From Flavobacteriaceae bacterium UBA4439 (GTDB lineage Bacteria; Bacteroidota; Bacteroidia; Flavobacteriales; Flavobacteriaceae): DNA of 12,822 bases. A program made the translations under genes and the position numbers. The stretch is from NCBI GenBank assembly GCA_002390455.1, contig DGPN01000043.1:1-12822 (forward strand), given 5' to 3'. Positions 1 to 6,990 of the stretch are shown here, one piece after another (position 1 is the first letter of the stretch; the number at the start of each line of letters is the position of its first letter). The notes under the pieces were generated by a model. The model was not told the DNA's origin. It saw only the letters and a list, made by a program, of their open reading frames with translations, and made no database searches.

Positions 1-447
1 AAAGTCCACGAGAGTATGCAAACCCTCTATTTCAAGGGTAAAGTGTATGAATTATTGAGTTTGTTTTTCAACAAAAGCGAGGATGCCGATGTAGAACAAT
101 GTCCCTTTTTGGTGGATGAGGAAAATGTTAGAAAAATCAGAAAGGCCAAAGAAATCATATTGAGTAAAATGACAGAGCCTCCAACGCTTCAGGAGCTTTC
201 GGCCGAAATTGGACTTAATCTCAAAAAACTCAAAGAAGGGTTCAAGCAAATCTATGGAGATACGGTCTATGGATATTTATTGGATCACAAAATGAACGAG
301 GCACGGAGCATGCTCAATGCCAAACAACACAACATCAACGAAATCAGCATCAAGCTAGGTTACAGTACTTCCAGTCATTTTATTGCGGCTTTCAAAAAGA
401 AATTTGGGACGACTCCCAAAAAATATTTAATGTCTGTATCTTCGTAA
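1..447 (+). CDS. AraC-family transcriptional regulator, C-terminal part (5' end outside window)
   Basis: DNA-binding part of an AraC/XylS-type regulator. The frame is open to the window edge, so the gene is cut. The Met codon at 16 falls inside what looks like the linker helix that precedes the DNA-binding domain in PchR-like members, so it is unlikely to be the true start; a sensor domain should lie upstream. Numbering from that Met, the first helix-turn-helix is about residues 57-80 (TLQELSAEIGLNLKKLKEGF) and the second about 107-135 (ISIKLGYSTSSHFIAAFKKK), followed by the family signature GTTPKKYL. A Cys-Pro dipeptide (QCPFL, Cys29) lies in the linker. The hemH start is only 10 bases after the stop, so the two are probably co-transcribed and this protein may control haem or iron genes. 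The family call is secure; the ligand is unknown. Confidence 0.9.
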   Translation, partial: KVHESMQTLYFKGKVYELLSLFFNKSEDADVEQCPFLVDEENVRKIRKAKEIILSKMTEPPTLQELSAEIGLNLKKLKEGFKQIYGDTVYGYLLDHKMNEARSMLNAKQHNINEISIKLGYSTSSHFIAAFKKKFGTTPKKYLMSVSS

Positions 448-457
448 AAAAATGTAG

Positions 458-1492
458 ATGAAAGGTGCGTTATTGATCAATTTGGGCTCACCAGAGAGCC
501 CCAACCCCAAGGATGTAAAGAAATATTTAGGTGAGTTTCTGATGGATGAGCGGGTGATCGACCTGCCCAAAGCCTTGAGAACTTTTTTGGTAAAGGGCAT
601 TATTTTGAATACCCGCCCTAAAAAATCGGCTAAGGCCTATAAAAAAATATGGTGGGACGAAGGGTCTCCTTTGATTGTGCTGTCCAAAAGATTACAAGAA
701 GCCGTACAAAAAAAAGTTTCTGTTCCTGTGGGTCTGGCCATGCGATATGGTTCCCCATCCATTGAAGAAGGCATCAAATCGTTGGTAGATCAAGGTGTAG
801 ATGAAATCATGTTGATTCCCCTCTACCCTCAATTTGCCATGGCCACCACAGAGACCATTTTGGTATTGGCCGAAGAAATTAAAAATGCGAAATATCCAGA
901 ATTAGAGTTTACGGTTTTGCCTCCTTTTTACAATCATCCAGATTACGTCAGAGTGCTTTCCGAAAGCATTCAAGAAGATTTAAAAGACAAGGAATGGGAA
1001 CATTTATTATTTTCCTATCACGGGATTCCCGAGCGTCATATCCGAAAATCGGACATCACCAAGTCTCATTGTAAGATTGACAAAAGCTGTTGTCAAACAG
1101 CCTCCGAGGCACATCAATACTGCTATCGTCATCAGTGTTTTGAAACCACCCGACAGGTGGCAGAGTACCTCGAACTGAAAGAGGGCACTTATTCTACCAG
1201 TTTTCAATCTCGACTGGGGGTTGATCCTTGGTTGCAACCCTACACTGACCAAACGGTTGCAAGATTTGCCAAAAAAGGAATCAAAAACATGTCCATTGTT
1301 ACCCCTGCTTTTGTCTCAGATTGCCTAGAGACACTGGAAGAAATTGGAATGGAAGCTGCAGAAGATTTTGAAGAAAAAGGTGGAGAGGAACTTCACGTGA
1401 TTCCCTGTATCAACACCAGACCGGATTGGGTCAATGTAATGAGCCGCTGGATTGATCAATGGGCTAAAGCTGAAACAGCCACTACTGCATGA
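458..1492 (+). CDS. hemH: Ferrochelatase (protoporphyrin ferrochelatase) with internal Cys-rich segment
   Basis: Inserts Fe2+ into protoporphyrin IX, the last step of protohaem synthesis. The protein has 344 residues, normal for the family. It begins with the family signature GALLINLGSPESP (residues 3-15). The catalytic His188 is in SYHGIPERH, and the conserved acidic motif is DCLETLEEI (288-296, with Glu291/294/295). An internal segment, 205-227, holds Cys205, Cys211, Cys212, Cys222 and Cys227. Internal cysteines of this kind are known to bind a [2Fe-2S] cluster in a class of bacterial ferrochelatases first described in Myxococcus; cluster binding here is inference. hemJ downstream supports protoporphyrin rather than coproporphyrin as substrate. 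The stop overlaps the next start by ATGA, suggesting translational coupling. Confidence 0.97.
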   Translation: MKGALLINLGSPESPNPKDVKKYLGEFLMDERVIDLPKALRTFLVKGIILNTRPKKSAKAYKKIWWDEGSPLIVLSKRLQEAVQKKVSVPVGLAMRYGSPSIEEGIKSLVDQGVDEIMLIPLYPQFAMATTETILVLAEEIKNAKYPELEFTVLPPFYNHPDYVRVLSESIQEDLKDKEWEHLLFSYHGIPERHIRKSDITKSHCKIDKSCCQTASEAHQYCYRHQCFETTRQVAEYLELKEGTYSTSFQSRLGVDPWLQPYTDQTVARFAKKGIKNMSIVTPAFVSDCLETLEEIGMEAAEDFEEKGGEELHVIPCINTRPDWVNVMSRWIDQWAKAETATTA

Positions 1493-2829
1493 AAGATGGT
1501 TCAGCCTCTTTTGGCACCCACGCCATACCTCAGTTATTGATCAAACAGGCTGTACCCGCATCTATTGGTATACTGGTCATGTCACTCAATATTTTGATCG
1601 ACACCATTTTTGTTGGACAATGGATTGGTGCCAATGCCATCGCCGCCATCAATGTGGTATTGCCGGTTTCTTTTTTTATTGCAGCACTGGGCATGGCCAT
1701 CGGTTTAGGCGGTGGTTCTATCATCTCCCGATCCTTAGGGAAAAACGACTTTGCTAAGGCTACCAAAACCTTTGGTAATCAAATTGTTTTGACCTTTTCT
1801 CTGACCATAAGTTTTGTCCTTTTTGGGTTGCTTTTTGTCGACAGCATTATCCCTGCTTTTGGAGGAAAAGGTGCGCTCTATGAGCCGGCCAAAATCTACT
1901 ATACCATAGTACTCTATGGAGTACCCATTTTGGGCTATTGTATGATGGGTAACAATGTCATTCGAGCAGTGGGCAAACCCAAAAATGCGATGTACGCCAT
2001 GATGCTGCCTTCGATTTCAAATTTAATTTTGGACTATGTCCTGATTTATGTTTTCGATTTTGGAATGCACGGTGCTGCATGGGCCACTACCCTATCCTAT
2101 GGGGTTTGCGCCCTCTATATTCTTTATTTCTTCAATTCAAATCGTTCTGAATTGCATCTCAAAATCGGGGACTTTAAGTTGGATAGCAAAATCACCAAAG
2201 AGATTGGCGCTTTGGGATCTGTAACCTTGGCACGACAAGGGGTGGTCAGTCTTTCGGTTTTGTTGGTCAATAACTTACTTTTTGGTTTGGGGGGAGAATC
2301 GGCTGTGGCGGTCTATGCCATCATCAGCCGGCTATTGATGTTTTCGCTTTTCCCCGTATTGGGGATTACTCAGGGCTTTATTCCCATTGCAGGTTTCAAT
2401 TATGGAGCCAAAAATAAAAAGAGAGTGGAACAAGTCATCCGAACAGCAATTCTATACGCAACAGGATTCGCGACTTTGGTTTTTCTAATGATCAATGTCT
2501 TTTCTAATTCCATCGGAGGCATTTTTACCAGCGAACCGTTGGTGTTGGAAAAAGCACCAGCAGCGATTCGGTGGGTCTTTGCCGCCACCCCAATTGTGGG
2601 TATTCAATTGATCGGTGCGGCCTACTATCAAGCCATCGGCAAAGCGCTTCCAGCACTGCTGCTTACCTTGACCCGTCAGGGATTATTCTTTATCCCATTG
2701 CTCTATATTTTTCCCAGTTTTATGGGTATTAATGGGGTTTGGCTGGCATTCCCTATTGCAGAATTACTCGCAACCATCGTCACTGGTAGTTTTTTGGTTT
2801 ACGAACTCAGAAAATATTTGAATTCCTAA
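1489..2829 (+). CDS. MATE-family multidrug/toxin efflux transporter
   Basis: A 446-residue inner-membrane exporter with about 12 hydrophobic segments in two homologous halves, the normal length for MATE (multi-antimicrobial extrusion) proteins. Family features include an N-terminal PASIGILVMSLNILIDTIFVG segment, then GLGGGSIISRSLGK (about residues 72-85), VIRAVGKPK near residues 160-168, and in the second half QGFIPIAGFNYGAKNKKR. It resembles the MepA/NorM-like bacterial branch. Such carriers expel cationic drugs or metabolites using Na+ or H+ gradients. The start overlaps the hemH stop by 4 bases, so it is almost certainly co-translated with ferrochelatase. A porphyrin or haem substrate is suggested only by position. 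Confidence 0.95.
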   Translation: MKDGSASFGTHAIPQLLIKQAVPASIGILVMSLNILIDTIFVGQWIGANAIAAINVVLPVSFFIAALGMAIGLGGGSIISRSLGKNDFAKATKTFGNQIVLTFSLTISFVLFGLLFVDSIIPAFGGKGALYEPAKIYYTIVLYGVPILGYCMMGNNVIRAVGKPKNAMYAMMLPSISNLILDYVLIYVFDFGMHGAAWATTLSYGVCALYILYFFNSNRSELHLKIGDFKLDSKITKEIGALGSVTLARQGVVSLSVLLVNNLLFGLGGESAVAVYAIISRLLMFSLFPVLGITQGFIPIAGFNYGAKNKKRVEQVIRTAILYATGFATLVFLMINVFSNSIGGIFTSEPLVLEKAPAAIRWVFAATPIVGIQLIGAAYYQAIGKALPALLLTLTRQGLFFIPLLYIFPSFMGINGVWLAFPIAELLATIVTGSFLVYELRKYLNS

Positions 2830-2930
2830 AGATATGCCCTCAAAATAAACATTTGCATTTGTTTAAGTTTTTGTAATTTGTAATTCCTTTATCTGTTCTA
2901 TACCAATAAGACCAACAGACCCGAAAACCA
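2830..2930 (+). promoter_or_regulatory. Intergenic leader before hemJ with weak promoter candidate
   Basis: This is the only gap longer than 15 bases in the plus-strand run from 1 to 5704. TTTG at 2852-2855 is followed after 18 bases by TAATTTGT at 2874-2881, a partial match to the Bacteroidota TTTG / TAnnTTTG promoter pattern. No convincing terminator hairpin follows the MATE stop, so hemJ may be reached both by read-through and by its own promoter. The assignment is weak because the -7 element matches imperfectly. Confidence 0.3.
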
Positions 2931-3485
2931 ATGGAGTATTACAATTATATAAAATCCCTTCACTTAATTTTTGTGGTTACTTGGTTTGCAGGTTTGTTCT
3001 ACGAACCCCGCTTGTTTATCTATCATATTGAAGCTTCCAAAAAAAGCTCCCCGGCCAAAGAGATCTTGGAGAAACAACTCAAGGTTATGTCCAGAAGGTT
3101 GTGGTATATCATCACTTGGCCTTCAGCAATTCTGGCAACCATATTCGCCATTTGGTTATTGATATTGATGCCCGAGTGGCTCTACCAATCTTGGATGCTC
3201 ATCAAAATCGGATTCATCCTTTTACTCTTTGCCTACCACCTTAAAACACATCAGATGTTCTTAGAGCTCCAGCGAGACGAGATCCGTTATTCCTCCAATT
3301 TTATGCGGATTTGGAACGAAGGTGCAACCCTTTTTTTGTTTGCCATCGTATTCTTGGCCATCGTCAAAAGTGCTATTCATTGGATTTTTATGGTTTTGGG
3401 AACATTGGGACTTATTGTCTTTTTGATGTTGGCCATAAAACTCTACAAAAGGTGGAGAGCGAAATCTGTTGCCGATGAGAATTAA
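2931..3485 (+). CDS. hemJ: Protoporphyrinogen IX oxidase HemJ (UPF0093 family)
   Basis: An integral membrane enzyme that oxidises protoporphyrinogen IX to protoporphyrin IX, the substrate of HemH. The 184-residue protein shows HemJ hallmarks: an N-terminal IKSLHLIFVVTWFAGLFYEP (7-26, containing the invariant His11), PRLFIYH (26-32), a VMSRRLWYIIT segment (52-62) and a third helix IKIGFILLLFAYH (91-103, with Lys92 and His103). The family core has four helices; here a fifth hydrophobic segment (about 151-170) and a basic tail follow, making it longer than the ~140-residue proteobacterial form. HemJ is a haem b protein in the examples studied. The last codons overlap the following kinase gene. 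The physical link to hemH supports the assignment. Confidence 0.92.
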   Translation: MEYYNYIKSLHLIFVVTWFAGLFYEPRLFIYHIEASKKSSPAKEILEKQLKVMSRRLWYIITWPSAILATIFAIWLLILMPEWLYQSWMLIKIGFILLLFAYHLKTHQMFLELQRDEIRYSSNFMRIWNEGATLFLFAIVFLAIVKSAIHWIFMVLGTLGLIVFLMLAIKLYKRWRAKSVADEN

Positions 3486-4932
3486 TTTACTAAGACGTAT
3501 TTCGCTGAGGACTCAAATCTTTATCTCCATGATATTGTTGGTCCTTTTGACCTGTCTTTTGATTTTGATCGCTACTTTTTTTCAATATCAAAATGAATCG
3601 ATTGACTATAATCTTTTCAGATTGACTCGAAAGGAAAGTCAGTTGAAAAAGCAAATCGATTATTTGGTCGAAAAGAATGATTTACTAGAGAAAAACGACA
3701 GTGTCTGGGCTCAGTACAAAGAAGAATTTAGTGCAGTAATAAAAATTCATAAAGTCAACTATTCTGTTTTCAGTTTAGAGGGTCAACCCCTTTTTACCTC
3801 TTTCCTCCCTTTGAAAATCATTGCCAATAACTACACTTTAGACGCTGAATTTTTGACAAATATTTTGGCTAAGTCAGACAGTAGGGTACTGGAAAAAAAC
3901 AATGATGAGATTGGAAAATTCCAATCTTCCTACAGCATTCTGAAAGACGACTTTGGCAATCCCTATGGGGTATTGTTCTTTCCCTATTTCGAAGATGTTT
4001 CTTTTTCAGAAAACGAATTGAATACTTTCCTGCAAAGCTTGTATCAAATCTATTTGTTGATGCTGGTGGTGTCGATTATTTTGGCTTATTTTATTTCCAA
4101 ATATATTTCCCGTTCGCTGGAAACATTCCGAGAAAAAATTGACCAAACGGGACTCTTAAAAGAGAATGAAAAAATTCAACTTAAAAATGCGCCTAGAGAC
4201 ATTGCTAGTTTGATCAATTCCTACAATAAAATGATTGATGAGTTGGAAAAAAGTGCCACCCTACTGGCCCGAACACAAAGGGAAGAGGCTTGGCAAGAAA
4301 TGGCCAAACAGGTTGCCCATGAAATCAAAAATCCATTGACACCCATGCGACTGTCTGTTCAGAGTTTTCAAAGACGATTCTCAGATGATGACCCCGACAA
4401 CGCCAAAAAAATTGATGAGTTTTCTCAAATCCTCCTTGAGCAAATCGATACTATGAGTGATGTGGCCAATGCATTTTCGGATTTTGCAACCCTGCCCAAA
4501 CCCAAATTGGTAAAGTCTGATTTGGTAGAAATTACCCGCAGGTCTTTGGAGATTTTCGAGGAAGACATTATAGAATTTAAAACCTCTGACCAGGAGATTC
4601 TGTTGCGTTTGGATCGAACACAATGGATCAGAGTGACCACAAATATTGTCCAAAATGCCCTACAAGCAGTCCAACAAGGAAAACAAGCCAAAATAAAAGT
4701 CTCTATCAAAAAAGAACAAAAAAATGTAAAAATTTCATTTGCGGATAATGGTATCGGCATTCCCAAATCCATCCAGTCAAAAGTATTTGAACCCAAGTTT
4801 ACGACCAAAACCAAAGGGATGGGATTGGGATTGGGGATTGTAAAGAACATCATTGATTCCCACAAAGGAAAAATAGAATACACTACTGGAGAGAATGGAA
4901 CGACCTTTGTCGTTACCCTAAAATTGAAATAG
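3475..4932 (+). CDS. NtrY-like membrane sensor histidine kinase with HAMP domain
   Basis: A two-component sensor kinase of 485 residues from the ATG at 3475. An in-frame TTG six bases earlier is a weaker start. Helix 1 is about residues 15-37. An extracytoplasmic region of about 150 residues follows, which I cannot place in a known sensor family. Helix 2 is about 190-208, then a HAMP region to about 262. The phosphoacceptor His282 lies in AHEIKNPLTPMRLSVQ, an NtrY-type H-box. The ATP-binding part has the N-box (Asn394 in NIVQNALQ), G1 (DNGIGIP from 424), the F-box (FEPKFTTK) and G2 (GMGLGLG, 448-454). All catalytic motifs are intact. The start lies inside the hemJ end (11-base overlap), and a hydratase gene begins one base after the stop. 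No response regulator is adjacent, so the partner is elsewhere or outside the window. Confidence 0.93.
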   Translation: MRINLLRRISLRTQIFISMILLVLLTCLLILIATFFQYQNESIDYNLFRLTRKESQLKKQIDYLVEKNDLLEKNDSVWAQYKEEFSAVIKIHKVNYSVFSLEGQPLFTSFLPLKIIANNYTLDAEFLTNILAKSDSRVLEKNNDEIGKFQSSYSILKDDFGNPYGVLFFPYFEDVSFSENELNTFLQSLYQIYLLMLVVSIILAYFISKYISRSLETFREKIDQTGLLKENEKIQLKNAPRDIASLINSYNKMIDELEKSATLLARTQREEAWQEMAKQVAHEIKNPLTPMRLSVQSFQRRFSDDDPDNAKKIDEFSQILLEQIDTMSDVANAFSDFATLPKPKLVKSDLVEITRRSLEIFEEDIIEFKTSDQEILLRLDRTQWIRVTTNIVQNALQAVQQGKQAKIKVSIKKEQKNVKISFADNGIGIPKSIQSKVFEPKFTTKTKGMGLGLGIVKNIIDSHKGKIEYTTGENGTTFVVTLKLK

Positions 4933-4933
4933 A

Positions 4934-5704
4934 ATGGGAGATAAACTGGCATGGATTGAAATTCAGGACGGAATCGGATGGATCAAAATTAATCGTGAAA
5001 AAAAGTTGAACGCCCTCAACCGGGATTTGATTAACGAATTACACTACAGGCTGGCCGATTTTCAAAACGATACTGCTGTAAAAGTTATCATACTGACCGG
5101 AAGTGGAGACAAAGCCTTTGTAGCGGGAGCAGACATCTCAGAGTTTTCGAATTATGGCCCTAAAGAAGCATCGGCTCTGGCGCGACATGGAAATCAAGTT
5201 TTATTTGATTTTATTGCACAAATGGAAAAACCTGTCATCGCTGCGATCAATGGCTATGCATTGGGAGGAGGGCTGGAACTGGCAATGGCTTGTCACCTGA
5301 GGGTAGCGGCCCAACATGCCAAAATGGGATTGCCCGAGGTTTCCTTGGGAGTAATTCCTGGTTATGGCGGAACCCAAAGATTGGCTTCATTAATTGGAAA
5401 GGGAAATGCCATGGAAATGATTTTGACCGGAGACATGATAGGTGCCGAAAAAGCCCTTCGAATGGGGTTGGTCAATGAGGTAGTTCCTTCGGAAAAACTT
5501 CTTGAAGCGGCCATCACATTGGCACATAGAATCATGAAAAACGCACCTTATTCCATCAAAAATGCGATTAAAGCCATCAATGCCGCCGATGGAACCTCAA
5601 AAGGGTTTGAGGAAGAGAACTTTCAATTTTCCGATTGCTTTGGAACTGCCGATTTTGAGGAGGGCATTACAGCTTTTCTGGAGAAAAGAAAACCCCAGTT
5701 TTAA
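4934..5704 (+). CDS. Enoyl-CoA hydratase/isomerase (crotonase family)
   Basis: A 256-residue crotonase, probably adding water across the 2,3 double bond of enoyl-CoA in fatty-acid or related acyl-CoA degradation, in the cytosol. AFVAGADISEF (61-71) supplies the first oxyanion-hole NH and NGYALGGGLELAMAC (106-120) the second. Both acid/base glutamates of true hydratases are present: Glu115 in GGGLEL and Glu135 in LPEVSLG, the latter followed by IPGYGGTQRL. This favours hydratase over isomerase or dehalogenase relatives. The chain-length preference and exact pathway cannot be read from sequence. The start is one base after the kinase stop, consistent with one transcript, although no functional link to the kinase is evident. 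The 3' end overlaps the convergent acyltransferase gene. Confidence 0.93.
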   Translation: MGDKLAWIEIQDGIGWIKINREKKLNALNRDLINELHYRLADFQNDTAVKVIILTGSGDKAFVAGADISEFSNYGPKEASALARHGNQVLFDFIAQMEKPVIAAINGYALGGGLELAMACHLRVAAQHAKMGLPEVSLGVIPGYGGTQRLASLIGKGNAMEMILTGDMIGAEKALRMGLVNEVVPSEKLLEAAITLAHRIMKNAPYSIKNAIKAINAADGTSKGFEEENFQFSDCFGTADFEEGITAFLEKRKPQF

Positions 5705-6438
5705 TCCGCTTGAGCTCCTTGGGCGATCACTTGCTCTAACTCTTGGAATAATACTTTGGGGTCATTATCCCTCAGCTTGGAAATGGATTGTACTTTAAAG
5801 CTCACTTTAGTACCTAAGGGAATAGGGAAGTAACGGTATTGGGCCAACCTCCAGGAATTGTTAATGCTCATAGCGACCACCGTGGCATCGGGTATTTGTT
5901 CGAACAAGGTCATTAACCCATTGGAATAGAACTTATTGGGTTGTCCGTCTTTACTTCGGGTTCCTTCGGGAAAAATTACAGCAGCCCATTGATTTTTTTG
6001 GACTTGATCGCCAAAACTCTTGATTTTTAGAAGAGCCGATTGGGATTTACTTCGGTCAATCAAAACTGAACCTCCGTGACGGAGATTATAGGAAACACTA
6101 GGAATTCCTCTACCCAAGGTAGATTTACTGATGAACTTGGGGTGGTGTTTTCTAAAATACCAAATGATGGGAGGTATATCGTATGTACTCTGGTGATTGG
6201 AAACAATGATTAAAGGCCCTTTTTGGGGCATTTCAAATGGATTGGAAAACTCGAAACGCGTACCCAAAAGATTCAAACACCTCAACAAGATAAAATTAAG
6301 CAAATCAACCGATTGTTTGTGTGCAGTATAACCCAACAGCCGATGGCAGATTACCTGAATAGGATGGAAAAAAACCAGAATTAAACCAAATAAGAGATAG
6401 TACAAGATCGTGAAGGGATATGAGAAAAAATTTTTCAC
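5701..6438 (-). CDS. PlsC-type 1-acyl-sn-glycerol-3-phosphate acyltransferase family protein
   Basis: A lysophospholipid acyltransferase of 245 residues that probably makes phosphatidic acid from lysophosphatidic acid at the inner membrane; related acyl acceptors are possible. The N-terminal 30 residues are strongly hydrophobic and act as a membrane anchor. Catalytic block I is NHQSTYD (His82 and Asp87, the HX4D motif). Block III is FPEGTRSKDG (156-165), which binds the glycerol phosphate. The start is GTG at 6438: an in-frame TAG lies two codons upstream and no ATG occurs before residue 70, so GTG is effectively forced. Only 34 bases separate it from the bacilliredoxin gene upstream, suggesting one transcript. 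The stop overlaps the convergent hydratase stop. Confidence 0.92.
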   Translation of the reverse strand: MKNFFSYPFTILYYLLFGLILVFFHPIQVICHRLLGYTAHKQSVDLLNFILLRCLNLLGTRFEFSNPFEMPQKGPLIIVSNHQSTYDIPPIIWYFRKHHPKFISKSTLGRGIPSVSYNLRHGGSVLIDRSKSQSALLKIKSFGDQVQKNQWAAVIFPEGTRSKDGQPNKFYSNGLMTLFEQIPDATVVAMSINNSWRLAQYRYFPIPLGTKVSFKVQSISKLRDNDPKVLFQELEQVIAQGAQAD

Positions 6439-6472
6439 CCCCTAAAACTTACATTCCCTTGAATGGAATGGT

Positions 6473-6886
6473 TCAATCACAAAACTCATTAAATGCCTCG
6501 GTCAAATTCTCAGCAATCAGTTGGGCAGTTCGGCCTTCAATGTGATGTCTTTCAATCATGTGGACCAGTTCTCCGTCTTTGAACAATGCCAAACTGGGAG
6601 AGGAAGGTGGAAAGGGCATCATCTTTGCTCTTGCCGTATCGGTAGCTTCACGATCTACTCCGGCAAACACGGTGTAAAGGTGATCGGGTGTATTTTCGTT
6701 GTTTAATGAAATTCTTACAGCAGGGCGCGCATTTGCTGCGGCACAACCGCAAACCGAGTTTACAACAACCAAGGCTGTTCCCGATTTAGACAAGGCAGAT
6801 TCGACAGCATCGGAAGACAACAGCTCTTCAAAACCAATGGTTGTCAACTCTTCTTTCATGGGTCTAACTATTTCCGCTGGATACAT
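6473..6886 (-). CDS. BrxA/BrxB family bacilliredoxin (YphP/YqiW, UPF0403)
   Basis: A small cytosolic thioredoxin-fold protein of 137 residues, the usual family length. The active site is Cys46-Gly-Cys48 in VVNSVCGCAAANARPA, the atypical CGC motif of the YphP/YqiW family. Other family features are FAGVDREATDTARAKM in the middle and PPSSPSLALFKDGELVHMIERH (SPSLALF carries the cis-Pro loop). In Bacillus and Staphylococcus these proteins remove bacillithiol from S-bacillithiolated proteins; several Bacteroidota make bacillithiol, so the same role is plausible here. The partner reductase is not in this window. It is divergent from the co-chaperone gene and probably co-transcribed with the downstream acyltransferase gene. 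Confidence 0.93.
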   Translation of the reverse strand: MYPAEIVRPMKEELTTIGFEELLSSDAVESALSKSGTALVVVNSVCGCAAANARPAVRISLNNENTPDHLYTVFAGVDREATDTARAKMMPFPPSSPSLALFKDGELVHMIERHHIEGRTAQLIAENLTEAFNEFCD

Positions 6887-6902
6887 ATTTCTTTATTTTT
6901 GG

Positions 6903-6931
6903 TAAAGATAAAAAACTCCCTATTTATTCAA
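6903..6931 (-). promoter_or_regulatory. Promoter candidate for the bacilliredoxin-acyltransferase pair
   Basis: On the minus strand TTG (6931-6929) is followed after 18 bases by TATCTTTA (6910-6903). This fits the Bacteroidota -33 TTTG and -7 TAnnTTTG pattern at seven of eight positions in the -7 box. The box ends 16 bases before the ATG at 6886, leaving a short leader. It is inferred from pattern only. Confidence 0.5.
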
Positions 6932-6951
6932 GAGGAGTAAACAATCTTTTA

Positions 6952-6979
6952 TTGACATTTGTATCTTTACAATTATAAT
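6952..6979 (+). promoter_or_regulatory. Promoter region for the co-chaperone operon (two overlapping candidate elements)
   Basis: Two readings overlap. TATCTTTA (6962-6969) resembles the Bacteroidota -7 element, but no TTTG sits at the right distance upstream. Independently, TTGACA (6952-6957) and TATAAT (6974-6979), 16 bases apart, match both classical sigma-70 hexamers exactly. The second reading would place transcription start only a few bases before the ATG at 6991. Which one is used cannot be told from sequence. Confidence 0.45.
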
Positions 6980-6990
6980 ACTAAAAACTT

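Noticed and set aside
1452..1757. Plus-strand frame of 101 codons across the hemH/MATE junction
   Set aside because: It overlaps two well-supported genes and its Trp/His/Cys-rich product is typical of out-of-frame translation.
3469..3474. TTG as an earlier start of the histidine kinase
   Set aside because: An ATG two codons downstream is the better start codon, and neither has a clear Shine-Dalgarno sequence.
4425..4952. Long minus-strand open frame (175 codons) inside the histidine kinase gene
   Set aside because: It lies antisense to intact kinase catalytic motifs, has no recognisable family, and its composition reflects the complement of the kinase codons.
6452..6470. CATTCC/GGAATG inverted repeat between the bacilliredoxin and acyltransferase genes
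   Set aside because: The stem is only six pairs and there is no T-run on either side, so it is not a convincing terminator or attenuator.
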